Assembly (NCBI RefSeq): GCF_014205765.1
Contig: NZ_JACIIZ010000026.1
Span: 1-45,477 of the forward strand
Direction: 5' to 3'
Length of the DNA stretch: 45,477 nucleotides
From: Nitrospirillum iridis
GTDB lineage: Bacteria; Pseudomonadota; Alphaproteobacteria; Azospirillales; Azospirillaceae
Positions 33,724 through 42,002 of this stretch are shown here, one piece after another (within the stretch, counting starts at the first letter, position 1; each line of letters begins with the position of its first letter). Both the position numbers and the translations under genes were made by a program. The notes under the pieces were generated by a model. The model ran no database searches and was not told the DNA's origin. It worked only from the letters and a program-made list of their open reading frames with translations.

Positions 33724-35433
33724 TCAGGCGGGCCGCAACCACCCCCGGTAATGCACGATCAGCCCCGCCAGCGGATGGCTGATGCGGACGTCGAAGCGGA
33801 AGCGATCACCATCGGGGGTGGATTCTACCGTTTCAACCGCGTCACTGCGGGGTGCCAGCCACAGGGGCAAGGGCAGGCCGAACAGGGTCCAGCGAAGCAA
33901 GACCAGGCGCACCGCGGCGCCCTCCGTCACCAGGGCTTGGGCGAAGGCCGCGGGGCCGAACCGTTCCACCATCAGATGGGCGCTACGGCCCCGGCCGGGA
34001 TGGAGTTGGCTATGGAAGCGGTGGCCGGCGAAGTCGCGCACCCACCGTTCCGTATCGCGCTGGCCCGTCATGGTGACGGTGACAGGCACGTCCGTGCCGC
34101 CGGCCGGAAAGCCAACCACCAGGGCGGCCAACCGGGCCCCCAGGCTGCGGCCCCGCGTGACGGTCGCGCGGCCGGCCAGGACCAGCGGCTGATCGGCCGG
34201 CACACTGTGCGCGGCCCGCCAGGCGGCGGGCTGCCGGCCCCAAGCATCGCCCATCACCCGGGCGAAGAGAGGCTCTCCCGGTTCCACCGTGTCGCGTACA
34301 CCAGCGCGGATGGCGCGTGGGGCGAACAGGGGCTGGTAGTCCGCGAGGTCCAGTTCGCTGACGGCGGCGCGGGCGCCGGGGGTGGGGGGCGATCCCGCCA
34401 GCCAGCGGCGCACCAGGGCCGCGGCCGGCATCGCGGGGATGTACGGGCCGTCGTCGCCCTCCGCCACCATGTGCCAGGACCGGGTGATGGCCTTGCCCTG
34501 GGCGTCGCGGCCCGAGACCTCGACAAACATGCCGCCGCGATGCTCACCCCAGCGGAGCACGCCGGCACCCCAGTGAAACAGGGGGGCCAGGGGCGACAGG
34601 CTGGGCAGCAGCCTGAGGCGCACCAGCCAGGCCAGGGCCGTCATCACCCAGTGGACGCTTTCCGGCCGGGTGCCGGCCCCCACCCAGATGGCGCGCAGGC
34701 CGGGCCACAGGGGCGGCAGCACCCGCAAGTCCGGCACCTCCACCAGGGCGAAGCGGGTGTTGCGCAAAGGCAGGACCCCGGGCGGAGCGATGGTGTATCG
34801 TCGCACCTCCGTCATCGCCTGGCCCGTTGCCGGCCGGCCGTCGCGCACCAAGGGCACGGGCTTGCCGGCATAGCTGGCGATGGCGCGCAGCACGTTGGCG
34901 CCCACCACGGCATGGGGTGACGGCGCCACGCCGGCGACGATGTCCGTCACCGCCCTCCAGCCTGGGGTCAGGTCGCGCACGACCGCCGCCGTCAGTACGG
35001 GAAAGCTGCTGACACCGGACAGCACCGGCACGCCCCGGGCCCGGGCCACCGCGTCGAAGCCGGCGATGCCGGTGACGAAGTCGGCGCCGTCCGCCAGGTC
35101 GAGGTAGGGCAGGCCCAAATCCAGGCAGGCCTGGACGACGCGGTAGGGGGCCGCGCCATAGGTCTGGAAGGGGCCGGTGGCGTCGATCACCACATCCGGC
35201 GCTGTGGCGGCCAGTTGGGCGCCCAAGTCGCCATTCCGGTCAAACGGCAGGGGCACGAGGGCGGTGGCCCCACCCTGGCGTGCCAGCTTAGCGCAGAAGG
35301 TCGCCGCCTTGGCCGCCGACCGGCCGGCGATGACCAGGGTGAGGCCAGGCTCATCCGCCAGCAGGGTGGCGATTCGGCCTCCGAAGGTGCCATAGCCGCC
35401 GATGATCAGGGCCCGCAAGCCCGGTTTGGACAT
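33724..35433 (-). CDS. Saccharopine dehydrogenase-like oxidoreductase with C-terminal DUF4166
   Basis: Two-domain protein of 569 aa. The N-terminal Rossmann domain (ALIIGGYGTFGGRIATLLAD, then LVIAGRSAAKAATF) and the DVVIDATGPFQTYGAAPYRV segment place it in the saccharopine dehydrogenase-like NADP-binding family. From about residue 390 the GEPLFARVMGDAWGRQPAAW region begins a DUF4166 domain, a common fusion. The enzymatic reaction of these fusions is not known to me. The start at 35433 is preceded by GGGGGAG; the longer frame to 35529 adds Arg-rich noise. It stands alone, convergent with the LysR gene. Confidence 0.82.
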   Translation of the reverse strand: MSKPGLRALIIGGYGTFGGRIATLLADEPGLTLVIAGRSAAKAATFCAKLARQGGATALVPLPFDRNGDLGAQLAATAPDVVIDATGPFQTYGAAPYRVVQACLDLGLPYLDLADGADFVTGIAGFDAVARARGVPVLSGVSSFPVLTAAVVRDLTPGWRAVTDIVAGVAPSPHAVVGANVLRAIASYAGKPVPLVRDGRPATGQAMTEVRRYTIAPPGVLPLRNTRFALVEVPDLRVLPPLWPGLRAIWVGAGTRPESVHWVMTALAWLVRLRLLPSLSPLAPLFHWGAGVLRWGEHRGGMFVEVSGRDAQGKAITRSWHMVAEGDDGPYIPAMPAAALVRRWLAGSPPTPGARAAVSELDLADYQPLFAPRAIRAGVRDTVEPGEPLFARVMGDAWGRQPAAWRAAHSVPADQPLVLAGRATVTRGRSLGARLAALVVGFPAGGTDVPVTVTMTGQRDTERWVRDFAGHRFHSQLHPGRGRSAHLMVERFGPAAFAQALVTEGAAVRLVLLRWTLFGLPLPLWLAPRSDAVETVESTPDGDRFRFDVRISHPLAGLIVHYRGWLRPA

Positions 35434-35647
35434 CCGTGCACTCCCCCTTCGGCGCCACCGCCAGCGCCGCTGATACGCGCCTTCATCAAGGCATAGTCTG
35501 GCCGGGAAGACAAACCGGCGGGGCACCAAGGTCCGCAGGCAGGGGGGCGGCGGACCCTGCCGGTCTTCCTTTTCACCGGCGTTTCCGTAATCGTGACGCT
35601 GGTGTCCCGGTTGGCAGGGCGGGCACCGATAAGGGGAACATCAGGCA

Positions 35648-36892
35648 ATGATGATGATCGATCGCCGCGCGGTGCTGGCGGGTGCCGCGGCCACCCTCGG
35701 CGGCGGCCTGGCCGCGGGCCCGGTACGGGCGCGCAGTCGCACGCCTGACGCCGCCGCCACGGCGGCCCCTGACGCCCCTGCCGGCCAGCCTGGTACGGAG
35801 ACCCCGATGCGTGCGCCCCTCATCAATTTCCTGGGCGGCTTCTCCAACCCCAATTTGGAGGTGGAGGCCCAGCTGGACCCCCAGTCGGCGGCCGCAAAGC
35901 TGCCCGACCTGCCCCAGGCCAAGGTGGACGCCCGCGCGTTGGCCGACGTGCGCAAGGCCGGGCTGACCGCTGTGAACCTGACCCTGGGCTATGTCTCCGG
36001 CCCCATGGACCCGTTCGAGTTCACGGTGCGCGACATCGGCCGCTGGGACCGCCTGATCCGGGAGCATCGGCAGGCGCTGCGCAAGGTGTACACCGCCGCC
36101 GACATCACGGCGGCGCAGGCCCAGGGGCAGCTGGGCGTCATCTATGGCTTCCAGAACGCGGTGCAGCTGGGCGGCGACCTGGACCGGGTGGACCTGTTCG
36201 CCGACCTCGGCGTGCGCATCATCCAGCTGACCTACAACCCCGCCAACCCGTTGGGCGCCGGGTCCATGGCCGATAAAGCGGGGGCTGCCAACACCGGCCT
36301 GACCGATTTCGGCCGCCAGGCGGTGGAGCGGCTGCAGGCCGCCCGCGTGATGGTCGACCTGTCGCACAGCGGAGAGAAGACCTGCCTGGACGCGCTGGCC
36401 GTGGCCAAGGGCCCGATCACCATCAGCCATACCGGCTGTCGCGCCCTGTGCGACCTGCCGCGCAACAAGACCGACGCCGAACTGCGCGGCGTGGCCCAGG
36501 GCGGCGGTGTGGTCGGCATCTACTTCATGCCTTTCCTGGTGCCGGACGGCCATGCCAAGGCCGATGACGTGGTGCGGCATATCGAACACGCCTTGGACGT
36601 CTGCGGTGAGGACCACGTGGCCATCGGCACGGATGGCGAGGTCACCGGTATCGATGACCTGGACCGCTACCGCGCCGTGCTGCGCAAGGAAATCCAGGCC
36701 CGCCGCGCCGCCGGCATCAGCGCCACGGGCGAGGGGGAGGACACCTACCCCTTCGTCGTCGACCTGCGCGGCCCCGGCCAGTTCGCCCGCCTGGCCGACC
36801 TGCTGGCCAAGCGCGGGCATAAGGCCGCGCGCATCGACAAGATCCTGGGCGGCAACGTCTTGCGCTTCGCGCGCGATGTGTGGGGGGCGTGA
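35648..36892 (+). CDS. Secreted M19 (membrane dipeptidase) family protein lacking canonical metal ligands
   Basis: Homologue of renal-type dipeptidases (414 aa) with a Tat-like leader (MIDRRAVLAGAAATLGGG). Family blocks are visible: QLTYNPANPLGAGSMADKAG, MVDLSHSGEKTCLDAL and ITISHTGCRALCDLPRNKTD, supplying the two downstream His ligands, and HVAIGTDGEVTG near the end. The N-terminal HxD ligand pair is absent (the stretch reads NFLGGFSNPNLEVE) and the bridging Glu position reads YGFQNA, with Gln. Hydrolysis by the usual binuclear zinc mechanism is therefore doubtful. It may bind substrate without turnover or use one metal. It is monocistronic, followed by the TetR operator region. Confidence 0.8.
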   Translation: MMMIDRRAVLAGAAATLGGGLAAGPVRARSRTPDAAATAAPDAPAGQPGTETPMRAPLINFLGGFSNPNLEVEAQLDPQSAAAKLPDLPQAKVDARALADVRKAGLTAVNLTLGYVSGPMDPFEFTVRDIGRWDRLIREHRQALRKVYTAADITAAQAQGQLGVIYGFQNAVQLGGDLDRVDLFADLGVRIIQLTYNPANPLGAGSMADKAGAANTGLTDFGRQAVERLQAARVMVDLSHSGEKTCLDALAVAKGPITISHTGCRALCDLPRNKTDAELRGVAQGGGVVGIYFMPFLVPDGHAKADDVVRHIEHALDVCGEDHVAIGTDGEVTGIDDLDRYRAVLRKEIQARRAAGISATGEGEDTYPFVVDLRGPGQFARLADLLAKRGHKAARIDKILGGNVLRFARDVWGA

Positions 36893-36957
36893 GGGGCGCT
36901 GTCGCTTCCCCCATCATCCACGCCATGGCGCGCGGAATTCCATGTCATGCCTCTTGC

Positions 36958-37004
36958 GTTCTGTATCGAGTGCTCTAATTTAATTGGAGCGATCGATACA
37001 GAAC
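36958..37004. promoter_or_regulatory. Large near-perfect dyad upstream of TetR gene, likely operator
   Basis: Arms of 23 bp (36958-36980 and 36982-37004) match at 20 of 23 positions around a central T. The outer 12 bp (GTTCTGTATCGA / TCGATACAGAAC) are perfect, and the inner part contains GCTC and GAGC around AT-rich TAATTTAATT. It ends 47 nt before the TetR start, the expected place for autoregulation. Confidence 0.7.
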
Positions 37005-37051
37005 CGACGTGCTTGGCGCGGCGGTTCGCCTGTCCTGAGGAGGGCTCCGCC

Positions 37052-37633
37052 ATGGCGCGGCCGCGCGCGTTTGATGAAGGGGTGGCGCTCAGCGCCGCCA
37101 TCGATGGGTTCTGGGCCCAGGGCTATGGGGCGGCCGGCACCCGTGACCTCGCGGCCCGCATGGGCCTGACCACCGCCAGTTTCTACAATGCCTTCGGTGA
37201 CAAGCGCGGCCTGTTCCTCAAGGCGCTGGACCAGTATCTGGTAGAGACGCTGCGTCAACGCATCGCCCGCCTGGATCCGCTGCCCCCGCGTGAAGCAGTG
37301 GCGGGTTTCGTGGCCGACGTGGTGGAGCGTTCCCTGGCCGATCCGCAGCGCCGTGGCTGCATGCTGATCAACGCCGCCCTGGACGTGACGGCCCAGGACC
37401 CGGAAATCCGGGACAAGGTGGCCGGCGGCATGGAGCAGATCCGCGCCTTCTTTCAGCGCCACGTCCAGGCCGGGCAGGCGGACGGCACGATATCCACCGC
37501 CCAGTCGGCCGAAGACCTGGCCCGCCTGTTCCTGGGGGTGGTGCTGGGCATCCGCGTCATGGCCCGTCTGCACGCCGACCGCGACCAGCTGGAGGGCATG
37601 GCCCGCCCGGTGCTGGCCCTGTTGACCCCTTGA
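37052..37633 (+). CDS. TetR/AcrR family transcriptional repressor
   Basis: Repressor of 193 aa. The HTH is GTRDLAARMGLTTASFYNAF followed by GDKRGLFLKAL, the standard TetR recognition region, preceded by MARPRAFDEGVALSAAIDGF. The C-terminal domain is of the TetR_C type found in regulators of electrophile/biocide detoxification genes. The ATG at 37052 follows GAGGAGGGCTCCGCC. The GST gene starts 32 nt downstream and an MFS gene follows that, so this is probably an autoregulated TetR-GST-MFS operon that senses a reactive small molecule. The inducer is unknown. Confidence 0.93.
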   Translation: MARPRAFDEGVALSAAIDGFWAQGYGAAGTRDLAARMGLTTASFYNAFGDKRGLFLKALDQYLVETLRQRIARLDPLPPREAVAGFVADVVERSLADPQRRGCMLINAALDVTAQDPEIRDKVAGGMEQIRAFFQRHVQAGQADGTISTAQSAEDLARLFLGVVLGIRVMARLHADRDQLEGMARPVLALLTP

Positions 37634-37665
37634 TCCCCTCGACCCGAAATCCCGAAGGTGCCCCG

Positions 37666-38373
37666 ATGATCGAGCTTTATTACTGGCCCACCCCGAACGG
37701 CCACAAGATCACCCTGTTCCTGGAAGAGGCGGGGCTGGACTACACCATCCACCCGGTAGACATCAGCGCCGGTGACCAGTTCAAGCCGGACTTCCTGGCC
37801 TTCTCCCCGAACAACCGCATGCCCGCCATCATCGATACGGCACCGGCGGATGGGGGCGAGCCCATCACCGTGTTCGAGAGCGGCGCCATCCTGCTGTACC
37901 TGGCGGAAAAGACCGGCCGCTTCATCCCGGCCGATGTGCGGGGCCGCAAGACCGTGACCGAATGGCTGTTCTGGCAGATGGGCGGTCTGGGGCCCATGGC
38001 CGGTCAGAACCACCACTTCGTGCAGTACGCGCCGGAGAAAATCCCCTACGCCATGACCCGCTACGTCAATGAGACCAACCGGCTGTACGGCGTGCTGAAC
38101 CGGCGCCTGGCCGGCCGCGCCTTTGTGGCCGGGGACGACTATTCCATCGCCGACATGGCCATATACCCCTGGATCGTGCCGTGGCAGCGCCAGCGGCAGA
38201 ACCTGGACGACTTCCCCGACCTGAAGCGCTGGTTCGAGGCCGTGGCCGCCCGCCCCGCCACCGTCCGCGCCTATGCCAAGGGGGAACCCCTGCGCAGCCG
38301 CCCGACGGTGACGGAGGAGGGCAGGAAGATCCTGTTCGGCCAGACCTCCGCCAACGCACCCGCCATCAAATAA
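37666..38373 (+). CDS. Glutathione S-transferase, Nu-class (YfcG/YghU-like)
   Basis: Cytosolic GST-fold enzyme (235 aa). The thioredoxin-like N-terminal domain starts IELYYWPTPNGHKITLFLEE, as in E. coli YfcG, followed by FLAFSPNNRMPAIID with the cis-Pro and FESGAILLYLAEKTGRF with the glutathione-binding Glu-Ser. The helical C-terminal domain includes DYSIADMAIYPWIVPW. Nu-class members act mostly as disulfide reductases using two glutathiones. The ATG at 37666 has GAAGG upstream. Its position between the TetR repressor and the MFS exporter suggests a stress-inducible role. Confidence 0.92.
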   Translation: MIELYYWPTPNGHKITLFLEEAGLDYTIHPVDISAGDQFKPDFLAFSPNNRMPAIIDTAPADGGEPITVFESGAILLYLAEKTGRFIPADVRGRKTVTEWLFWQMGGLGPMAGQNHHFVQYAPEKIPYAMTRYVNETNRLYGVLNRRLAGRAFVAGDDYSIADMAIYPWIVPWQRQRQNLDDFPDLKRWFEAVAARPATVRAYAKGEPLRSRPTVTEEGRKILFGQTSANAPAIK

Positions 38374-38414
38374 GGCCGCGCCCGAGACCGGCCGCGGCAA
38401 AGGCAGTTCATCCC

Positions 38415-39635
38415 ATGTCCACAACCTCCACCGGGGACGCCACCGTCCACCGGAACGCCCCCGGCTTGTCCGCCGCCTCGTGGATGGCGGCGGTCGCCGG
38501 CCTCAGCGGCAGCCTGGTCGCCATCGGCCTGGCCCGCTTCGCCTACACGCCCCTGATCCCCTCATTGATCGGCGCCCATTGGTTCGCCGCCAGTGATGTG
38601 GTGACCCTGGGGGCGGCCAACTTCGCCGGTTACCTGGCCGGCGCGTTGCTGGGCCGGCCCCTGGCGGGCGCCTTGGGCAGCCGCTGGTCCTTGCGGCTGA
38701 TGATGCTGGCGGCCACCGCCGCCTTCTTCGCCTGCGCCTTCCCGCTGTCGGTCGCCTGGTTCTTCGTCTGGCGCTTCCTCTCCGGCGTGTCGGGCGGGGC
38801 CATCATGGTGCTGGTGGCGACATCCATCCTGCCCCACATCCCGCCCGCCCGGCGCGGCATGGTCAGCGGCATCATCTTCGTGGGCCTGGGCCTGGGCATT
38901 GCCGCGTCAGGTACGCTGGTCCCGGCGCTGCTGCGCCTGGGCCTGGTGCAGACCTGGGCCGGCCTCGGCCTCCTGTCCCTGGCGTTGACCGCCATCAGCT
39001 GGTCCGGCTGGCCGCCCAAGGACCTGCCGGCGCCGGTCGCCGCCCCGGGCGAGGCGGAGGGTGGGCGCACCGGTGGCCTGCTGCGCGTGCTCTACGCCGA
39101 ATACGCGCTGAACGCCCTGGGCCTGGTGCCGGCCATGGTGCTGCTGGTCGACTATGTCGCCCGGGGCCTTGGCCGGGGGGCGGACATGGGCGCGCTCTAC
39201 TGGGTGCTGTATGGCCTGTCCGCCATCGCCGGCCCCCTGGTCTGCGGCCCCGTGGCCGACCGTATCGGCGCCGGCTGGGCCTATCGGCTGTCGCTGGCTT
39301 TGCAGGCCGCCGCCGTCGCCCTGTTGGCCGTCAGTGCCCACCCCGCGGCCATCGCCGTCGCCACCATCGTCCTGGGCATGTTCACGCCCGGCGTCGTGCC
39401 CCTGGTGCTGGGCCGCATCCGCGAGCTGCTGCCCCATAGCCACAAGCTGCAGCAGGCGGCGTGGAGCCGCGCCACCACCGCTTTCGCCCTGTTCCAGGCG
39501 TTGGCCGGCTATGGCTATTCCTACCTGTTCACCCATTCCGGCCAGAACTACGGCCTGATCTTCCTCTGTGGCGCCGGCGCCCTGGTGGTGGCGCTGATCG
39601 CGGACACGGCGGCGGCCCTGGGCGGGCGGAAGTGA
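38415..39635 (+). CDS. MFS transporter, YbfB/YjiJ family
   Basis: Inner-membrane major facilitator of 406 aa with twelve predicted helices. Characteristic stretches are AIGLARFAYTPLIPSLIGAH and NFAGYLAGALLGRPLAGALG in TM1-TM2 of the YbfB/YjiJ group, and GPVADRIGAGWAYR in the central-loop repeat. It is third in the TetR-GST-MFS unit, 41 nt after the GST gene. A small-molecule exporter is likely, substrate unknown. It converges on the histidine kinase gene with only 7 nt between stops. Confidence 0.9.
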   Translation: MSTTSTGDATVHRNAPGLSAASWMAAVAGLSGSLVAIGLARFAYTPLIPSLIGAHWFAASDVVTLGAANFAGYLAGALLGRPLAGALGSRWSLRLMMLAATAAFFACAFPLSVAWFFVWRFLSGVSGGAIMVLVATSILPHIPPARRGMVSGIIFVGLGLGIAASGTLVPALLRLGLVQTWAGLGLLSLALTAISWSGWPPKDLPAPVAAPGEAEGGRTGGLLRVLYAEYALNALGLVPAMVLLVDYVARGLGRGADMGALYWVLYGLSAIAGPLVCGPVADRIGAGWAYRLSLALQAAAVALLAVSAHPAAIAVATIVLGMFTPGVVPLVLGRIRELLPHSHKLQQAAWSRATTAFALFQALAGYGYSYLFTHSGQNYGLIFLCGAGALVVALIADTAAALGGRK

Positions 39636-39642
39636 TGGCCGG

Positions 39643-41280
39643 CTAACCGCGGGGCAGGGTGATCTCGAACATCGCCCCGCTTCCGCCTTGCTCCGCTGTC
39701 AGCTGGATGTCGCCGCCATGGGAGCGGAGCAGGGATTGCACGATGTGCAGGCCCATGCCGGTGCCGCCGCTGTCCCGCCGGGTGGTGAAGAAGGCATCGA
39801 ACACCCGTCCGCGGTTGGGGGCGGAGATGCCCTGGCCATTGTCGGCCACGGTAACGGTCACCGCCCAGTCGCGCGGCGCCACGGTGATGGTCAGCGTCGT
39901 GGCGCCATGCCGGCCGGCGTTGTCGGCCAGGTGGCCGAACAGGATCAGGACGTTTTCCGCCGACATGGCGACCGCCGCGTCCTCTCCGCCAATGTCCAGC
40001 GCCAGGGCCGGGAACCGCGCCGCCAGGTCCGGCCAGACGGTGGACAGCCTGGTATCGCCGCCCCGCACGGGGTTGTCGGCCTGGGCCAGGTCGCGCAGGC
40101 GTTGTACCAGCGCCGTCAGGCGGCGGGTGTCGGCCAGGATGTTGCCCAGGAAGCGGCGGCGCTGGTCCGCGTCCATGCCACCGTTTTCGCTTTCCAAATC
40201 GTCGTGCAGCAGCTCGGCCGCCCCCTGGATGCCGGTCAGGGGGGATTTCAGCTCGTGGCTGACATGGGCGGCGAAGGTGGTGATGTAGCGGGAGCGGTCG
40301 GACAGGCGTTGGGCCATGTCATGGAAGCTCTGCGACAGCAGGGCGATTTCCCGGGTGCCGTAATGGGGGGCGTCCGCCGGCCCCTCGGCCAGCGCTCCCG
40401 TGCCCAGCTCCCGCGTCTGGCGCACCAGCTGGTGGATGGGGCGGGTGATGGTGCGGGAGAAGACGAAGGCGATGATCAGGATGACGGCCAGGATGCCGCC
40501 GCCGGCCAGCGCCACCTTGCGCCGCTCCCCATACAGGTGGCGGAAGATGTTGTTGGGCGTGCGCGAGGCGTAGATGACACCCGCCACCCGGTCGCCATCC
40601 GCGCCGTGGGCCCCGGTATGCGTCCCGGTATGGCCCCCCGTGTGGACGATCACGGGCAGGGCGACGAAGACACGCACGCCTGTTCCCCGGCTCATGGAAT
40701 AGAGCGGCGGCGGCTCATGCTGGGACCGGCGGATGCGCAGCGCGGCGTGATAGTGGCCGGCCAGGGCGTCCGCCACCTCCGGCACCGCCGCCAGCGACAG
40801 GCCCACCTCCTCCGCCCCCGCCAGGATGGTGCCGTTGAAATCCAGCACGCGCACGCCGGACAGCATCTGGTCCTGTGTCCGGCGCGCCAGGGCGTAGACC
40901 TGGACCCCGATGGACTGCAAGGCCGGGTCGACGGCGGTGTTGGCCGGCACCGCCGCCGGCCGGGCGCCCAGCACATCGTCGCCCGTCAGGTCCAGCGCCG
41001 GCTCGATGGGGTGGAAACGCTCGTCCGGATCGGCGAGCGCCACCGGTGTGGGGGGCAGGGCGGGCGGCGGGTCCAGCCGCTCCACCGCTTCGGCGTAGGC
41101 GGCGGCCAGCACGCTGGCCTGGGCGATCAGCTCCGCTTCCGTCTGGCGGACCAGCTGGTTCTCATACAGGCGGAAAAAGAACAAACCCGCCAATGGCAGG
41201 GCCGCCACCGCCAGCAGGACGGCCACCACGATCATGCCCAGCGACGGGCGCCACTTGGCCCGGACCCAAGGGGGGGTCAC
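39643..41280 (-). CDS. Sensor histidine kinase, CreC-like
   Basis: Membrane kinase of 545 aa. An N-terminal TM segment (MIVVAVLLAVAALPLAGLFF), a periplasmic sensor region of about 240 residues and a second TM (VALAGGGILAVILIIAFVFS) precede a HAMP segment. The phosphoacceptor box is HVSHELKSPLTGIQGAAELL, and the ATPase domain has VADNGQGI and GGTGMGLHIVQSLL. The frame is open from a TTG at 41301, but a GTG at 41280 overlaps the response-regulator stop (GTGA) and is the likelier start. The partner regulator and a DUF4173 membrane protein are encoded upstream in the same operon. The signal is unknown. Confidence 0.92.
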   Translation of the reverse strand: MTPPWVRAKWRPSLGMIVVAVLLAVAALPLAGLFFFRLYENQLVRQTEAELIAQASVLAAAYAEAVERLDPPPALPPTPVALADPDERFHPIEPALDLTGDDVLGARPAAVPANTAVDPALQSIGVQVYALARRTQDQMLSGVRVLDFNGTILAGAEEVGLSLAAVPEVADALAGHYHAALRIRRSQHEPPPLYSMSRGTGVRVFVALPVIVHTGGHTGTHTGAHGADGDRVAGVIYASRTPNNIFRHLYGERRKVALAGGGILAVILIIAFVFSRTITRPIHQLVRQTRELGTGALAEGPADAPHYGTREIALLSQSFHDMAQRLSDRSRYITTFAAHVSHELKSPLTGIQGAAELLHDDLESENGGMDADQRRRFLGNILADTRRLTALVQRLRDLAQADNPVRGGDTRLSTVWPDLAARFPALALDIGGEDAAVAMSAENVLILFGHLADNAGRHGATTLTITVAPRDWAVTVTVADNGQGISAPNRGRVFDAFFTTRRDSGGTGMGLHIVQSLLRSHGGDIQLTAEQGGSGAMFEITLPRG

Positions 41281-42002
41281 GACCGGTTTCCGACGGTGCA
41301 AGGTCCCAAGCGGAAACCCACGCCGTGCACCGTCTCCACCACGTCCTCGCAGCCCGCCGCCTGGAACTTCGCCCGGATGTTGCGGACATGGCTGTCTATG
41401 GTCCGGTCGGAGACGTGGATATTGTCGGGGTAGGCCGCGTCCATCAGCTGGTTGCGGCTGAAGACGATGGCCGGCCGGGCGGCCAGGGTCTTCAGCATCA
41501 TGAATTCCCGTGCCGTCAGGCCCAGGTCGCGGTCCCCCACCGTGGCGCGATGCCCGGCGCTGTCCAGCACCAGGGCGCCCCGGACGAGCGGCGGCGCCTC
41601 TTCTTGCGGTGCCGCCACCGGCGGGGCGGGGCCACGGGCGCGGCGCAGGATGACGGTGACCCGGGCCACCAGCTCGCGCGGGCTGAAGGGCTTGGTGACG
41701 TAATCGTCGCCACCCATCTCCAACCCCAGCACCCGGTCGATCTCCTCATCCCGGGCGGACAGGAACAGGATGGGCACGTCCGAGGTGCGGCGCAGGCGGC
41801 GGCAGACCTCCAGCCCGTCCATTTCCGGCATGCCCACGTCCAGCACCACCAGGCTGGGCGGGCTGCGCGTGGCCATGTCCAGCGCGTCCACGCCGTTGCC
41901 GGCCCAATCCGCCGCCATGCCCGCCTTTTCCAGCGCGAAGCAGAGGACGTCGCGGATATGCGGATCATCGTCGACGACAAGGATGCGGTGCATGATGCCC
42001 AT
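41277..42002 (-). CDS. OmpR/CreB-type response regulator
   Basis: Two-domain regulator of 241 aa. The receiver has the acidic DDD pocket (ILVVDDDPHIRD), the phosphorylated Asp in VVLDVGMPEMDG and the Lys in DDYVTKPFSPRELVAR. The C-terminal winged helix contains LTAREFMMLKTLAARP and VSDRTIDSHVRNIRAKF, close to CreB. The ATG at 42002 overlaps the DUF4173 stop (TGATG), while 41993 is an alternative start. It is coupled to the kinase by GTGA. Target genes are not evident in the window. Confidence 0.94.
   Translation of the reverse strand: MGIMHRILVVDDDPHIRDVLCFALEKAGMAADWAGNGVDALDMATRSPPSLVVLDVGMPEMDGLEVCRRLRRTSDVPILFLSARDEEIDRVLGLEMGGDDYVTKPFSPRELVARVTVILRRARGPAPPVAAPQEEAPPLVRGALVLDSAGHRATVGDRDLGLTAREFMMLKTLAARPAIVFSRNQLMDAAYPDNIHVSDRTIDSHVRNIRAKFQAAGCEDVVETVHGVGFRLGPCTVGNRS

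Noticed and set aside
33718-33729. TGATCA shared by convergent stops as a regulatory palindrome
   Set aside because: It follows simply from two TGA stops meeting head to head; no evidence of function.
35573-36820. Minus-strand ORF (415 codons) opposite the dipeptidase homologue
   Set aside because: Shadow of the plus-strand gene, which has a leader peptide and M19 family blocks.
39688-41433. Long plus-strand ORF (581 codons) opposite the histidine kinase
   Set aside because: Gly/Gln/Arg-rich shadow translation with no motif; the kinase on the other strand has all expected boxes.
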